Numbered from the stretch's first letter, positions 42,982 through 52,343 are shown. The stretch: DNA of 64,000 nt from Sandarakinorhabdus sp. AAP62 (GCF_000331225.1 NZ_ANFY01000011.1:124001-188000), one strand, 5' to 3'. Notes: generated by a model from the sequence alone, not told the origin. Translations and numbers: made by a program.

Positions 42982-44171
42982 CGCGGTTTGGCGAGCAGGT
43001 GAAAGGCCGTGGCGGCCACCAGCAGCGCCACCGCCACGTTCAGCGCCAAGGGCCGCGCCGTGCCATCGTGCAACGCCGCCGCCAGCGCAGAAGCCAGCGC
43101 GCCGACACCGAAATTCACGCCGCCCATCAGCCCGGAAATCGCCCCGGCGCGCAGCGGATCGACATTCAGCGCCCCGGCCGAAGCGTTGGCCGCGATCAGG
43201 CCGTTGGATGACAGCGCCACAAACAGGATCGGCATGAAGATCAACAGCGGCGCATCGGCCTGCGTCGCCAGCCACAGCGCCAGCCCGGCCATGGCGGCAC
43301 CAAGGGTGGCCCAGGCCAGAATCGCGTCGGGCGATCGGTGCCTCAGCAAGGCGCGGTTGATCTGGCTCGAACCCACGATGCCCACCGCGATGGCGGCGAA
43401 CACCAGCCCGAACTGGCCTTCGGAAAATCCCCAGACATTGACCACCAGATCCGGCGATGCCGCGATATAGCTGAACAGTGTCGCCCCATTGGCCGCACCC
43501 ACCAGCAGATAGCCGATCAGCCGGCGATGGCCGAGCAGACGGGCATAGGTGCTCAGTACATCATTCCCGCGCGCCGCCTGGGCGGTGGCGGCAGAGCGGC
43601 TTTCCTCCAGCCGCCAGGCGACGGCACCGGCCACGGCAACGCCGACCGCGACAAAGGCATAAAACACCGCGTGCCAGCCTGCCGCCATGGCGATCCAGCC
43701 GCCAATGGTGGGCGCCAGCAGCGGCGCAATCGCCAGCACCAGCATCAACAGGCTGAAAATGCGGGCAGAATCGCGGTGGTCATAACGATCGCGCACAATG
43801 GCACGGCAGGTGACCATGGCAGCACAGCAGCCCAGCGCCTGGAAGAAGCGCCCTGCGACCAGCGCTTCGATATTGGGCGCCAACGCACAGAACAGGCTGG
43901 CCACGACATAGACCGCGCAGCCAATCAGAACCGTCGGCCGCCGGCCGATCCGGTCACTGAGCGGCCCAAAGAACAGCTGGCCAATCGCCATGCCGACGAA
44001 GAAGGTTGACAGGGTGAGCTGCACCGCGGCCGCCGACGTGCCATAATCGCGCGCAATCGCCGGCAGCGTGGGCAGATAAAGATCGATGGTGACCGCACCA
44101 AAGCCGGTGAGTGACCCCAGCAACAGGATCTCGCCCAGGCTGGGCTGACGGGAGGCAGACGGGGCGTGCAC
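42978..44171 (-). CDS. Bcr/CflA-type multidrug efflux MFS transporter
   Basis: A 397-residue 12-helix drug:H+ antiporter (DHA1). Family stretches are TIDLYLPTLPAIARDYGTS, the motif A loop GPLSDRIGRRPTVLIG, and LAIAPLLAPTIGGWI. It is coupled by a 4-base overlap to the EamA gene, so the two carriers form a small export unit. Substrate unknown. Confidence 0.92.
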   Translation of the reverse strand: MHAPSASRQPSLGEILLLGSLTGFGAVTIDLYLPTLPAIARDYGTSAAAVQLTLSTFFVGMAIGQLFFGPLSDRIGRRPTVLIGCAVYVVASLFCALAPNIEALVAGRFFQALGCCAAMVTCRAIVRDRYDHRDSARIFSLLMLVLAIAPLLAPTIGGWIAMAAGWHAVFYAFVAVGVAVAGAVAWRLEESRSAATAQAARGNDVLSTYARLLGHRRLIGYLLVGAANGATLFSYIAASPDLVVNVWGFSEGQFGLVFAAIAVGIVGSSQINRALLRHRSPDAILAWATLGAAMAGLALWLATQADAPLLIFMPILFVALSSNGLIAANASAGALNVDPLRAGAISGLMGGVNFGVGALASALAAALHDGTARPLALNVAVALLVAATAFHLLAKPR

Positions 44172-44215
44172 GGCGCAGCGTGTAGGGGCTCAACGCGCGG
44201 CGGTCGAGGGGAAGT

Positions 44216-44983
44216 TCAACCGCCCCTGCAGCCGCGCCAGTGCGCCGCACGCGCTTCGGCCCAGGCGGCGGCCCCGTCGCTGATGCCGGTCAGCCGCAGC
44301 CGGAAATCGCGGTAGCCATCATGATTGGGGATGGGCAGGCGCGCTTCGAGGATGTGGCCGGCAATGGCATCCATCACCAATGAGCCGGACTTGCCGCCCA
44401 GCGCCGGGCCATGCAGCTGAAACACCAGCGCCGGCTTTCCCATCCAGTGCGTTTCCGCCAAGAAGCGACCGTCGAGCGCGCCGAGGTCGGTCAGCGTTGG
44501 CCCTTGCGGCCCAATCAGCAGCAGCGGCAGGCCGATGCGGAAATCCGCGCGCCGGTCGGGTCGGTTGGCGAGCCACAGGGTGAGGCTGGCGAAATCGAAA
44601 TCATAAAGATGCCAGGGCCGCGTGCCGACGGGCGTGACCAGTTTCAATTCGCCCTCGGGCAAGGCGGCACGGGCCGTGAGCTGGCCGCTGCCATCCTCAC
44701 GGAACCACGCAAAGGCCTGTTGCCCGCCATCGCGGCGCAGCTGCCCACCCACCAGTTCGCTGGCCTGCCCGGTGGCGGGATCGATCCGCGCCGTGACCAG
44801 CGCCGCCTGCGTGCAGCGCGCTTGCGCCTTCATCACCGCCAACTGGCCGGCGGCTGGCACGTGCACATGCACCGCTTCGGCCAGGCTGCCATCGCCGTTG
44901 CTGCGGCTGTAGTGCCAGGTGCGGCCCACCTGCCCGGCCGCCGGAGTGGCCAGCAGCAGAGCCAGGGCCGCAGCGCGGATCAC
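44216..44983 (-). CDS. Exported protein of unknown function coupled to dxs
   Basis: A 255-residue protein with a cleavable signal peptide ([17 protein letters not shown]). The body shows repeated short beta-strand patterns, a [11 protein letters not shown] opening and a [14 protein letters not shown] segment. No domain is recognised and no catalytic motif is visible. Its ATG overlaps the dxs stop by 4 bases, so it is co-translated with isoprenoid synthesis, although a periplasmic protein need not share that role. Confidence 0.75.
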   Translation of the reverse strand: MIRAAALALLLATPAAGQVGRTWHYSRSNGDGSLAEAVHVHVPAAGQLAVMKAQARCTQAALVTARIDPATGQASELVGGQLRRDGGQQAFAWFREDGSGQLTARAALPEGELKLVTPVGTRPWHLYDFDFASLTLWLANRPDRRADFRIGLPLLLIGPQGPTLTDLGALDGRFLAETHWMGKPALVFQLHGPALGGKSGSLVMDAIAGHILEARLPIPNHDGYRDFRLRLTGISDGAAAWAEARAAHWRGCRGG

Positions 44984-46923
44984 GCCCGCGCGGTGCCTCC
45001 AAGATCATTGGCGTCGACAGCGTTGACGCTATTGTGGCGCAGCGCGTCGAGTACGCTGCGCACGATGGCGGCGGCATCCAGCCCGGCTTCGGCATATTGC
45101 TTGGCCGGATTATCATGATCCTGGTAGAGATCGGGCAGGCGCAGCGTGCGCACCTTCAGGCCTGCATCGGTCAGGCCTTCGTCACTGGCCAGGGTCAGCA
45201 CATGGCTGCCAAAGCCGCCGATGGCGCCTTCCTCGATGGTGATCAGCACCTCGTGGGTGGCGGCCAGCTTGCGGATCAGCGCCATGTCGAGCGGCTTGGC
45301 AAAGCGCATGTCGGCGACCGTGGTGGAAAGGCCCTTGGCGTCGAGGGTGTCGGCGGCGGCCAGCGCTTCGGCGAGGCGGGTGCCGAGCGACAGGATGGCA
45401 ACCTTGCTGCCCTGCCGCACGATGCGGCCCTTGCCGATTTCAAGGCGGGTGCGGCTTTCCGGAATGGCGACGCCGGTGCCCTCACCACGCGGATAACGCA
45501 GCGCAATCGGGCCGTCGTCATACAGGGCGGCGGTGTGCACCATGTCGGCCAGTTCGGCCTCGTCGGCCGCGGCCATCACCACCATGTTGGGCAGGGTGGC
45601 AAGGTAGGTGACATCGAAAGAGCCGGCATGGGTGGCGCCATCGGCACCGACAAGCCCAGCACGATCAATGGCAAAGCGCACGGGGAGATTCTGCAGCGCC
45701 ACATCGTGCACCACCTGGTCATAAGCGCGCTGCAGGAAGGTGGAATAGATGGCGCAGAACGGCCGCATGCCCTGCGCGGCGAGGCCAGCAGCGAAGGTGA
45801 CGGCGTGCTGTTCGGCGATGCCGACATCGAAGCTGCGTTCCGGGAAGGCCTTGGCAAAACGGTCCACGCCCGTGCCCGACGGCATGGCGGCGGTGATGGC
45901 GACGATGTTGGGATCGCGCCTGGCTTCTTCGATCAGCATGTCGCCAAAGACGTTCTGATAGGCCGGTGCCTTGGGCTGCGGCTTGTGCTGGGTGCCCGAC
46001 ACCACGTCGAACTTCACCACGCCATGATATTTGTCAGCCGAAGCTTCGGCCGGGGCATAGCCCTTGCCCTTCTGCGTGACGACATGGATCAGCATCGGGC
46101 CTTCGGCGGCATCGCGGACATTCTCGAGCACCGGCAGCAGATGATCGAGATTATGGCCATCGATCGGGCCGACATAATAGAAGCCCAGTTCCTCGAACAG
46201 CGTGCCACCCCCCTGGGCGAAACCGCGGGCATATTCATCGATGCGCGCGGCCGCCTTCTGCAACGGCGGCGGCAGCACCTTGCCGGAAACCTGCTTCAGA
46301 TATTCACGCAGTTCCAGGAACTTGCGGCCGGACAACAGGCGCGACAGATACGACGACAGCGCCCCCACCGGCGGCGCGATCGACATATCGTTGTCGTTCA
46401 GGATGACCACGAGCCGGTTGCCGGCCTCGCGGGCATTGTTCATCGCCTCATAGGCCATGCCGGCCGACATGGCGCCATCGCCGATCACCGCGATGCCCTT
46501 GCCCGGCTTGTTCATCATCTTGTTGGCGACGGCAAAACCCAGCGCCGCCGAGATCGAGGTGCTGCTGTGCGCAGCGCCGAACGGATCATATTCGCTCTCG
46601 CTGCGCTTGGTGAAGCCGCTCAGGCCGCCACCCTGGCGCAGGGTACGGATCCGGCTGCGGCGGCCGGTGATGATCTTGTGCGGATAGGCCTGGTGGCCCA
46701 CGTCCCACACCAGCTTGTCGTCCGGCGTGTTGAACACATAGTGGAGCGCGACAGTCAGCTCGACCACGCCAAGGCCGGCACCAAGATGGCCACCCGTCAC
46801 CGAAACGGCGTGGATCATCTCCTGACGCAATTCATCTGCCAGCTGCCGCAACTGCCCAGGTTCCAGCCGGCGCAGATCCGCCGGGATGTTGACCTGGTCG
46901 AGAAGCGGGGTTTCAAGCGTCAT
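44980..46923 (-). CDS. dxs: 1-deoxy-D-xylulose-5-phosphate synthase
   Basis: A 647-residue thiamine-diphosphate enzyme for the first step of the MEP isoprenoid pathway. The cofactor motif [17 protein letters not shown] (GDG-N25-N type) is followed by the DXS block [18 protein letters not shown] and the transketolase-type [19 protein letters not shown]. The C-terminal domain is complete. Length is normal. It starts 122 bases downstream of the zur stop and leads the unit with the exported protein. Confidence 0.97.
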   Translation of the reverse strand: MTLETPLLDQVNIPADLRRLEPGQLRQLADELRQEMIHAVSVTGGHLGAGLGVVELTVALHYVFNTPDDKLVWDVGHQAYPHKIITGRRSRIRTLRQGGGLSGFTKRSESEYDPFGAAHSSTSISAALGFAVANKMMNKPGKGIAVIGDGAMSAGMAYEAMNNAREAGNRLVVILNDNDMSIAPPVGALSSYLSRLLSGRKFLELREYLKQVSGKVLPPPLQKAAARIDEYARGFAQGGGTLFEELGFYYVGPIDGHNLDHLLPVLENVRDAAEGPMLIHVVTQKGKGYAPAEASADKYHGVVKFDVVSGTQHKPQPKAPAYQNVFGDMLIEEARRDPNIVAITAAMPSGTGVDRFAKAFPERSFDVGIAEQHAVTFAAGLAAQGMRPFCAIYSTFLQRAYDQVVHDVALQNLPVRFAIDRAGLVGADGATHAGSFDVTYLATLPNMVVMAAADEAELADMVHTAALYDDGPIALRYPRGEGTGVAIPESRTRLEIGKGRIVRQGSKVAILSLGTRLAEALAAADTLDAKGLSTTVADMRFAKPLDMALIRKLAATHEVLITIEEGAIGGFGSHVLTLASDEGLTDAGLKVRTLRLPDLYQDHDNPAKQYAEAGLDAAAIVRSVLDALRHNSVNAVDANDLGGTARA

Positions 46924-46981
46924 ATGAACGGCTCGCAGTGGCTGAATCTTAAGGGATTGCCCTTAGCGATTATGGCAGGGC

Positions 46982-47013
46982 CTGTCACCCGGACTGTCTG
47001 CCCCGGATGACAG
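46982..47013. other. Imperfect hairpin between zur and dxs
   Basis: CTGTCACCCGG (46982-46992) pairs with CCGGATGACAG (47003-47013) at 10 of 11 positions around a 10-base loop. It may mark the end of the zur transcript, but no T tract follows. The remaining intergenic bases show no gene. Confidence 0.4.
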
Positions 47014-47045
47014 ATTCGTTGCCGCAGCACGGCATGTGCCTGATT

Positions 47046-47513
47046 TCACGCACAGTTGGCGCAGATGCCGCGCACTTCGATCACCGGGCGCACCGGGGTG
47101 AAGCCCGCTGCCATCGCGGCGCTGCGCACATCACCGGTAATGCGATCATCATCGACGTGAGTCGCCCGGCCACAACGATCGCAAACCAGGAAGATGCAAT
47201 CATGTGGGCAATCGGGGTGGGCATTGGCGATGAAGGCGTTGGCGCTCTCCACGCGGCTGGCCACGTTGTTGGCCACAAACAGATCGAGAATACGGTAAAC
47301 GCTGTTGGCGGCGATGCGCCGGCCCGACGCGGCCGACACGGCGTCGGTCACATCATAGGCCGAGACCGGCCGGTCGAAATCGGCCAGCGCCTGAAACACC
47401 GTGGAGCGCAGCGGCGTCCATTGTTCGCCAACGCTGACAAGGCGGTTTCTTGCGGCGGCAGCAAGATCTGCCCGGCTGTAATGCTGGCCGTGAACATGAG
47501 CGGTGTGAGCCAT
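47046..47513 (-). CDS. zur: Zinc uptake regulator Zur (Fur family)
   Basis: A 155-residue Fur-family repressor. The winged helix includes WTPLRSTVFQALADFDRPVSAYDVT and NSVYRILDLFVANNVASRVES. The zinc sites are seen as HPDCPHDCIFLVCDRCG and the C-terminal CANC. The N-terminal HVHGQHYSR is also His-rich. It is more Zur- than Fur-like because it keeps the structural cysteine pairs and sits beside merC. The start is either 47513 or 47522. It is the second gene after merC, 56 bases downstream of it. Confidence 0.87.
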   Translation of the reverse strand: MAHTAHVHGQHYSRADLAAAARNRLVSVGEQWTPLRSTVFQALADFDRPVSAYDVTDAVSAASGRRIAANSVYRILDLFVANNVASRVESANAFIANAHPDCPHDCIFLVCDRCGRATHVDDDRITGDVRSAAMAAGFTPVRPVIEVRGICANCA

Positions 47514-47569
47514 GGCGATCATATTGAACTTTGTGCGCGACGGTGCAAGCGCCTGAGCAAGGGCAGCGT

Positions 47570-47938
47570 TCAGGCGGTGCGCAGCGCCTTCATGTTCTGC
47601 CAGTGCGCGAACGCCAGCAGCGACACGCCCACCATCGACGCCAGCATTTCGGACACGTCGCCATGCACCACCAGCAAGGATGCCGCCATTACCACCAACC
47701 CGGCCGCACCAAGCAGACCGATTGGCAAGCGCCCATGCCGACGCCAGCCGCGCCACAAGGCCACCGCCGCCAGCGGCATGGCCATCACCAGACCCACCAC
47801 ATGGACACGGTGATCAAGCCAGTCACCGGAGAGGGCGAACAGGCTGAGCAGGACGAACCCGGCCATGCAATGCAGCAGGCACAGGCCGGACAGACCGATG
47901 GCGATTCGATCAAGCAGGCTGGCGGGAGGTTCCGACAT
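47570..47938 (-). CDS. MerC domain membrane protein
   Basis: A 122-residue protein with four predicted membrane helices and the MerC-like first helix IGLSGLCLLHCMAGFVLLSLF, with a CxxHC metal-type motif. MerC proteins carry mercury or related soft metals. In this position beside zur a role in zinc homeostasis is more likely (inference). A Zur-box-like palindrome overlaps its promoter, 7 bases upstream of the ATG, and no ribosome-binding site is seen, hinting at a leaderless transcript. Confidence 0.82.
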   Translation of the reverse strand: MSEPPASLLDRIAIGLSGLCLLHCMAGFVLLSLFALSGDWLDHRVHVVGLVMAMPLAAVALWRGWRRHGRLPIGLLGAAGLVVMAASLLVVHGDVSEMLASMVGVSLLAFAHWQNMKALRTA

Positions 47939-47944
47939 GGTTGC

Positions 47945-47963
47945 GATGTAACATTATCACATC
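47945..47963 (-). promoter_or_regulatory. Zur-box-like palindrome over the merC -10 region
   Basis: On the minus strand GATGTGATAATGTTACATC is an inverted repeat with GATGT/ACATC arms. It resembles the GTTATANTATAAC-type alphaproteobacterial Zur box (GTGATAATGTTAC core). It contains GATAAT as a -10-like element about 16 bases before the merC ATG. Confidence 0.55.
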
Positions 47964-48001
47964 CTGTCCGCAAGCCGATTCATGCCGGAATGCAAGGTGT
48001 C

Positions 48002-48052
48002 GAAAATTCTTTACATGACCAGCCGAATCAGGCACCAATGTAAAAGATTTTC
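48002..48052. repeat. 15-base inverted repeat pair (TTTACAT/ATGTAAA) upstream of the membrane protein/XRE pair
   Basis: GAAAATTCTTTACAT (48002-48016) and ATGTAAAAGATTTTC (48038-48052) are reverse complements at 13 of 15 positions with a 21-base spacer. They are AT-rich against a GC-rich background and end 14 bases before the ATG at 48067. It is a plausible operator for the HTH protein encoded 450 bases downstream. Confidence 0.6.
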
Positions 48053-48066
48053 AACATAGGGAGTCG

Positions 48067-48507
48067 ATGATGACAATCGCCTGGTCAAGCATGTCGGTAC
48101 GGGAGAAATCCGCCTGGGCAATGGGAACCCTCATGGTCGCCATGGCGGTCTGGTATTTTGGCCGGCTGGGCGTTTCCGCCTGGCTGCCCGGCCATTCGCT
48201 GCCGATGGGGGATCTGGTGGCCTATCTGTTCCTCACCATAACCGGCAGCATCGTGGTGCAGGTCCTGCTGGCCATTGCCAACCGCGGCGAAGCCGGCGCG
48301 GCACCCGATGAGCGGGAAAATGCGGCATCGGCGCGTGCTGTCGCCTGGGCGGGCCATGTGCTGACAGCGGTGATCGCCGGCGCGTTGCTGTGGTTCATGG
48401 CCCACCGCGACGGGATGATGCTGTTCCACTCGCTGTTTGCCGGCCTGCTGGCCAGCCAGACCGTGGTGCACTGGGGCACTGCCTGGCTGTTGCGGCGCGG
48501 TTTCTGA
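48067..48507 (+). CDS. Four-helix membrane protein paired with an XRE regulator
   Basis: A 146-residue protein with four predicted membrane helices (about residues 17-35, 50-70, 90-110 and 120-138) and an acidic cytoplasmic loop (EAGAAPDERENAASARA) between helices 2 and 3. No family is recognised, although similar two-gene units with small HTH proteins are common in proteobacteria. AGGGAG precedes the ATG. The HTH gene follows by 6 bases. A long inverted repeat lies immediately upstream. Confidence 0.75.
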   Translation: MMTIAWSSMSVREKSAWAMGTLMVAMAVWYFGRLGVSAWLPGHSLPMGDLVAYLFLTITGSIVVQVLLAIANRGEAGAAPDERENAASARAVAWAGHVLTAVIAGALLWFMAHRDGMMLFHSLFAGLLASQTVVHWGTAWLLRRGF

Positions 48508-48513
48508 CCGGCC

Positions 48514-48729
48514 ATGCCGCCGCCCCCCCCGATCAGCAACCGTGTGCGCGAGCTGCGCGAGGCCCAGGGCAATATCAGCCAGGCCGCGCTTGGTGATGCC
48601 ATCGGTGTCACTCGCCACACCATCATCGCCATCGAACAGGGAAAATATTCGCCCAGCCTGGAAAGCGCCTTTCGCATTGCCCGCTTCTTTCAGGTCGGCG
48701 TGGAGGATGTGTTCAGCTGGCACGGTTGA
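48514..48729 (+). CDS. XRE-family transcriptional regulator (small, YozG-like)
   Basis: A 71-residue protein that is almost only a helix-turn-helix: NRVRELREAQGNISQAALGDAIGVTRHTIIAIEQGKYSPSLE-type sequence, with the recognition helix TRHTIIAIEQG, followed by the short dimer helix AFRIARFFQVGVEDVF. It is co-transcribed with the four-helix membrane protein and is likely to regulate that unit through the upstream inverted repeat (inference). Confidence 0.88.
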   Translation: MPPPPPISNRVRELREAQGNISQAALGDAIGVTRHTIIAIEQGKYSPSLESAFRIARFFQVGVEDVFSWHG

Positions 48730-48794
48730 GGGCCCGGCATTGCCTTGCCGTCACCGTCCACCTAGGGTCCAATTCTCGCTGGAGACCTTGACCG

Positions 48795-50393
48795 ATGCGC
48801 ACCCTTGCCGCCCTGTTCCTGCTTTCTGCCGCCAGCCCGGCACTCGCTTCCCCCGATCTGGCCATGGTGGCCCGCATCACCGATGAAGCCATGAACCGCG
48901 GCGAAGTGGTGGAGACGGCGGCCTGGCTGAGCGACCGCATCGGCCCACGGCTGACAAACTCCCCCGGCATGCGGGTCGCCGAACGTTGGACGCAGGACAG
49001 GTTCAAGGCCTGGGGCCTCAGCAATGTGCGCACCGAAAGCTTTGATTTCGGCCGCGGCTGGTCGGTCGAGCGGGCCAGTGTGGTGATGCAATCGCCCCGC
49101 CTGATGCGCATGCGCACCTTGCCCGTGGCCTGGACACCGGCCACGCCGGCCGGCGGCATCACCGCGCCGGTGGTAGTGGCCCCGATGAGCAAGCCCGGCC
49201 ATTTTGCCGAATGGGCCGGCAAGCTGAAGAGCAAGATCGTGGCCGTCAGCCTCCCGCGCCCGCCAGCCGACGCCACCAAGCCGGCCTTCAAGCGACTGGA
49301 CGACAAGGCGATCGGCGAGCTGGACGAATATCAGCAGCCGGTGACCGCTCCGGATGATGGCGAAGGCTGGTTCAAATATCTGCAGTTCGGCAAGCAGCTC
49401 GATGAATTCCTCGCCAGGGAAGGCGCCGTGGGCTGGGTGCGCATGAGCTACCGCGACAATGGCCTGCTGCACGGTGAAGGCTATCAGCACCGTGACACGC
49501 CCAAGCTGCCCGGCCTTGAGCTGACGGCCGAGGATTATCGCCGGCTGGCACGGCTGGCCAAGCAGGGCGAAGTCGTGCTGACAATCGATTCGCAGGTGAA
49601 GTTCGACGACAGCGATACCAATGGTTACAATGTGTTGGCTGATATCCCCGGCAGCGACGCCAAGGCCGGTTACGTGATGGCCGGCGCCCATCTCGACAGC
49701 TGGGTGGCGGCCGATGGCGCGGCAGACAATGGCGCCGGTTCCGCCGTGGTGATGGAAGCCGCCCGCATCCTCGCCGCCCTGAAGGTGAAGCCCAAGCGCA
49801 CCATCCGCTTTGCGCTGTGGTCGGGCGAGGAACAGGGGCTTTATGGCTCGTCCAACTATATCGAGCGTCACCTTGCCAGCCGGCCGGCCAACCCGGATCC
49901 GGTGAAGGCCCGGCTTTCCTATGACTTCCGGATGAACCAGTATCCGATTGAAAAGAAAGCCGATTACAACCTGATGGCAGCCTATTTCAACATGGACAAC
50001 GGCGGCGGCAAGCTGCGCGGCATCCACGCTGAAGGCAATTTCGCCGCCGTGCCGATCCTGCAGGAGTGGCTGTCACCCTTTGCCAGCATGGGGGCCAGCA
50101 CCGTGGTTGCCAGCCCGACCGGCGGCACCGATCATGAATTCATGGCCGCGATGGGTCTGCCGGCCTTCCAGTTCATCCAGGACCCGCTGGATTATGAAAC
50201 CACCGTGCACCACAGCAGTGTCGACACCTTCGATCACCTGCGCCCGGCTGACCTGCGCCAGGCCAGCGTGATCCTGGCGTCGCTATTGTGGGAAGCCGCC
50301 AATGCCGACAAGCCGCTGCCCGCCAAGCCCTTGCCGACCAAGCCGAAAATGACCGATCCCTTCCGTTATGAGGATCCGGACAAGAAGGATTGA
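48795..50393 (+). CDS. Exported M28-family zinc aminopeptidase
   Basis: A 532-residue protein with a signal peptide (cleavage near ALASP). The M28 catalytic domain has the two-zinc ligands in sequence order: His and Asp in MAGAHLDSWVAADGA, Asp in ADNGAGSAV, Glu-Glu in WSGEEQGLYGSSNY, Asp in YFNMDNGGG and His near the end (VHHSSVDTFDHL). A protease-associated-like insert (about 120-240) precedes it. It probably degrades peptides in the periplasm. It is monocistronic. Confidence 0.9.
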   Translation: MRTLAALFLLSAASPALASPDLAMVARITDEAMNRGEVVETAAWLSDRIGPRLTNSPGMRVAERWTQDRFKAWGLSNVRTESFDFGRGWSVERASVVMQSPRLMRMRTLPVAWTPATPAGGITAPVVVAPMSKPGHFAEWAGKLKSKIVAVSLPRPPADATKPAFKRLDDKAIGELDEYQQPVTAPDDGEGWFKYLQFGKQLDEFLAREGAVGWVRMSYRDNGLLHGEGYQHRDTPKLPGLELTAEDYRRLARLAKQGEVVLTIDSQVKFDDSDTNGYNVLADIPGSDAKAGYVMAGAHLDSWVAADGAADNGAGSAVVMEAARILAALKVKPKRTIRFALWSGEEQGLYGSSNYIERHLASRPANPDPVKARLSYDFRMNQYPIEKKADYNLMAAYFNMDNGGGKLRGIHAEGNFAAVPILQEWLSPFASMGASTVVASPTGGTDHEFMAAMGLPAFQFIQDPLDYETTVHHSSVDTFDHLRPADLRQASVILASLLWEAANADKPLPAKPLPTKPKMTDPFRYEDPDKKD

Positions 50394-50445
50394 TGCGACA
50401 GCGCGCAGGCTTGGCCAGCCGCATGGGAAGGATTAGGGAGGCGCC

Positions 50446-51483
50446 ATGACCACCCTCGTTGCTTCCCCCGGCACAGTCGACAGCCAGGCCGCTGCGCGAC
50501 CGCACGCCATCGCCGTGTGGCTGTTGGGCGTGGCGGCGCTGGTGTTCGTGATGGTGGTGGTCGGCGGCATCACGCGGCTGACCGAAAGTGGCCTGTCGAT
50601 CACGCGCTGGGATGTGGTTTCCGGCACGCTGCCGCCGCTCGCCGATGCCGAATGGCAGCGCCAGTTCGATCTCTATCGCCAGTCCAGCCAATACAAGCTG
50701 ATGAACACCGGCATGAGCCTCGCCGCCTTCAAGGGCATTTTCTTCTGGGAATATGTGCACCGGCTGTTGGGCCGCCTGATCGGGCTGGCCTTTGCGCTGC
50801 CGCTGGCGTGGTTCTGGCTTCGCCGGCAGATCCCGGCCGGCTACAAGCCGCGGTTGCTGGCGCTGTTTGCGCTGGGTGGGCTGCAGGGCGCCATCGGCTG
50901 GTGGATGGTTGCCTCTGGCCTGGTTGACCGCACCGAAGTGGCACCCGAACGACTCGCCGTGCATTTGAGCAACGCGCTGATCATCATGGCCGGCTGCATC
51001 TGGACCGCGCTCGATCTGATCGACGGCGACAGGGCCAGACACGACCGCCCACGCACCTGGGTCTGGCCGGTGACGCTGCTGCTGTCGGTGCAGATCGTCT
51101 GGGGCGCCTTCACCGCGGGCCTGCGCGCCGGCCATGCCAGTGACAGCTGGCCGCTTATGCTCGGCGCGATGGTGCCGCCCGGCATATTGGGCAGCGCCCG
51201 CGATGCCATCGCCGATCCGGTGAGCGTGCAGTTCCTGCACCGCAGCCTCGCCTATGTGGTTGCGACGGCCGTTCTGATCGCTGCCTGGCGGCTGTGGCGC
51301 GCTGGCGCCGGCATGCGCGCGCTGGCCTTGGGCTGCCTGGTGCTGCTGCAATTCCTGCTCGGCGTGCTGGTCATCATCAATCATGTGCCGATCCCGCTGG
51401 GCGTTGCCCATCAGGGCGTGGCGGCCCTGCTGGTCGCTGCCACCGTGTGGGCCGCGCACTGGAGCCAGAGACGCAAGGCATGA
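50446..51483 (+). CDS. ctaA: Heme A synthase (CtaA/COX15)
   Basis: A 345-residue eight-helix membrane enzyme that oxidises haem O to haem A for cytochrome c oxidase. Haem-ligand histidines lie in the conserved WEYVHRLLGRLIGLAF, LHRSLAYVVATAVL and INHVPIPLGVAHQGVAALL. The first-helix GGITRLTESGLSI is the alphaproteobacterial/mitochondrial COX15 signature. It overlaps the DUF2237 gene by 4 bases. Confidence 0.95.
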   Translation: MTTLVASPGTVDSQAAARPHAIAVWLLGVAALVFVMVVVGGITRLTESGLSITRWDVVSGTLPPLADAEWQRQFDLYRQSSQYKLMNTGMSLAAFKGIFFWEYVHRLLGRLIGLAFALPLAWFWLRRQIPAGYKPRLLALFALGGLQGAIGWWMVASGLVDRTEVAPERLAVHLSNALIIMAGCIWTALDLIDGDRARHDRPRTWVWPVTLLLSVQIVWGAFTAGLRAGHASDSWPLMLGAMVPPGILGSARDAIADPVSVQFLHRSLAYVVATAVLIAAWRLWRAGAGMRALALGCLVLLQFLLGVLVIINHVPIPLGVAHQGVAALLVAATVWAAHWSQRRKA

Positions 51484-51839
51484 CCGCAAGGAATGTTCTG
51501 GGCGGCCCATTGGTCCCCTGCTCGATGGAGCCGCTCACCGGCTGGTATCGCGACGGCTGCTGCAACACTGATGCGGCCGATACCGGCCTGCACACGGTGT
51601 GCGCCGTGATGACCGAGGAGTTCCTCGCCTTCAGCAAATCCGTGGGCAATGATCTGTCCACGCCACGGCCGGAGTTTGGCTTTCCCGGCCTCAATCCAGG
51701 CGACCGCTGGTGCCTGTGCGCTGGCCGCTGGGAGGAAGCGCGTGTCGCCGGCTTTGCACCGGAAGTGGTGCTGGAAGCGACACACACCAAGACTCTGGAG
51801 GTGACCATGCTCGGGCATTTGCAGGCATATAGAGTGTGA
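51480..51839 (+). CDS. DUF2237 family protein
   Basis: A 119-residue cytoplasmic protein that matches DUF2237. It opens RNVLGGPLVPCSMEPLTGWYRDGCCNT and has the conserved HTVCAVMTEEFLAFSKSVGNDLSTPRPEFGFPGL-type core with WCLCAGRW. Several conserved cysteines suggest metal binding or redox. The function of the family is unknown. Its ATG overlaps the ctaA stop and its stop overlaps the NUDIX GTG, so it is co-translated with both. Confidence 0.9.
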   Translation: MTARNVLGGPLVPCSMEPLTGWYRDGCCNTDAADTGLHTVCAVMTEEFLAFSKSVGNDLSTPRPEFGFPGLNPGDRWCLCAGRWEEARVAGFAPEVVLEATHTKTLEVTMLGHLQAYRV

Positions 51840-52267
51840 TCACCCCGTGGGACGGCGCCGATTTCGCCGGGGCCAAACTGGCGGCGCTGGTTGACGGCCA
51901 CATCCTCACCTACCGCCGCGACATGAAGCCCGGCATCCCCTGGCCCGGCCTGATCGACCTGCCCGGCGGCGGGCGGGAAGGCAATGAAAGCCCTGGCGCC
52001 TGCGTGCTCAGGGAATTGCACGAGGAATTCGGCCTGCACCTGCCCGAATCCCGGCTCTGGTGGGCTCGCCCCTTTCCGTCCCTGCATCCGGTCGGCGGCA
52101 TCGGCTGGTTCCTCGCCGCCGCGATCACCCGGCGCGAAGTGGAGTCGATCCGCTTCGGCAATGAAGGCCATTCCCCGCAACTGCTTGGGGTTGATGATTT
52201 TCTGGCTGCGCATGACGCGATCGGGCCCCTGCAACAGCGCCTGCGCCTGGTGCTGGAGACGTCGTAA
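51836..52267 (+). CDS. NUDIX hydrolase
   Basis: A 143-residue NUDIX protein starting at a GTG that overlaps the previous stop. The NUDIX box reads GGGREGNESPGACVLRELHEEFGL, matching GX5EX7REUXEEXGU. It hydrolyses a nucleoside diphosphate linked to another moiety, and the substrate cannot be told. It is the last gene of the ctaA-DUF2237-NUDIX run and is followed by two short inverted repeats (52276-52289 and 52298-52313) that may end the transcript. Confidence 0.9.
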   Translation: MITPWDGADFAGAKLAALVDGHILTYRRDMKPGIPWPGLIDLPGGGREGNESPGACVLRELHEEFGLHLPESRLWWARPFPSLHPVGGIGWFLAAAITRREVESIRFGNEGHSPQLLGVDDFLAAHDAIGPLQQRLRLVLETS

Positions 52268-52314
52268 AAGAGCGCGGTATCATAATACCACATGCCAAAA
52301 ACCCCGGTTTTTCC

Positions 52315-52343
52315 TTGACCTGCGCGGGTGTTTCATCGATACG
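52315..52343 (+). promoter_or_regulatory. Predicted sigma-70-type promoter of rplM-rpsI
   Basis: TTGACC (52315-52320) and GATACG (52338-52343) are separated by 17 bases, 62 bases upstream of the rplM ATG. The -35 is near consensus, and the -10 is weak. It sits in the only gap before the ribosomal protein genes. Confidence 0.45.

Noticed and set aside
45034-47010. A 658-codon plus-strand open frame antisense to dxs
   Set aside because: It mirrors the dxs codon pattern in the complementary phase, and no domain or start site supports it.
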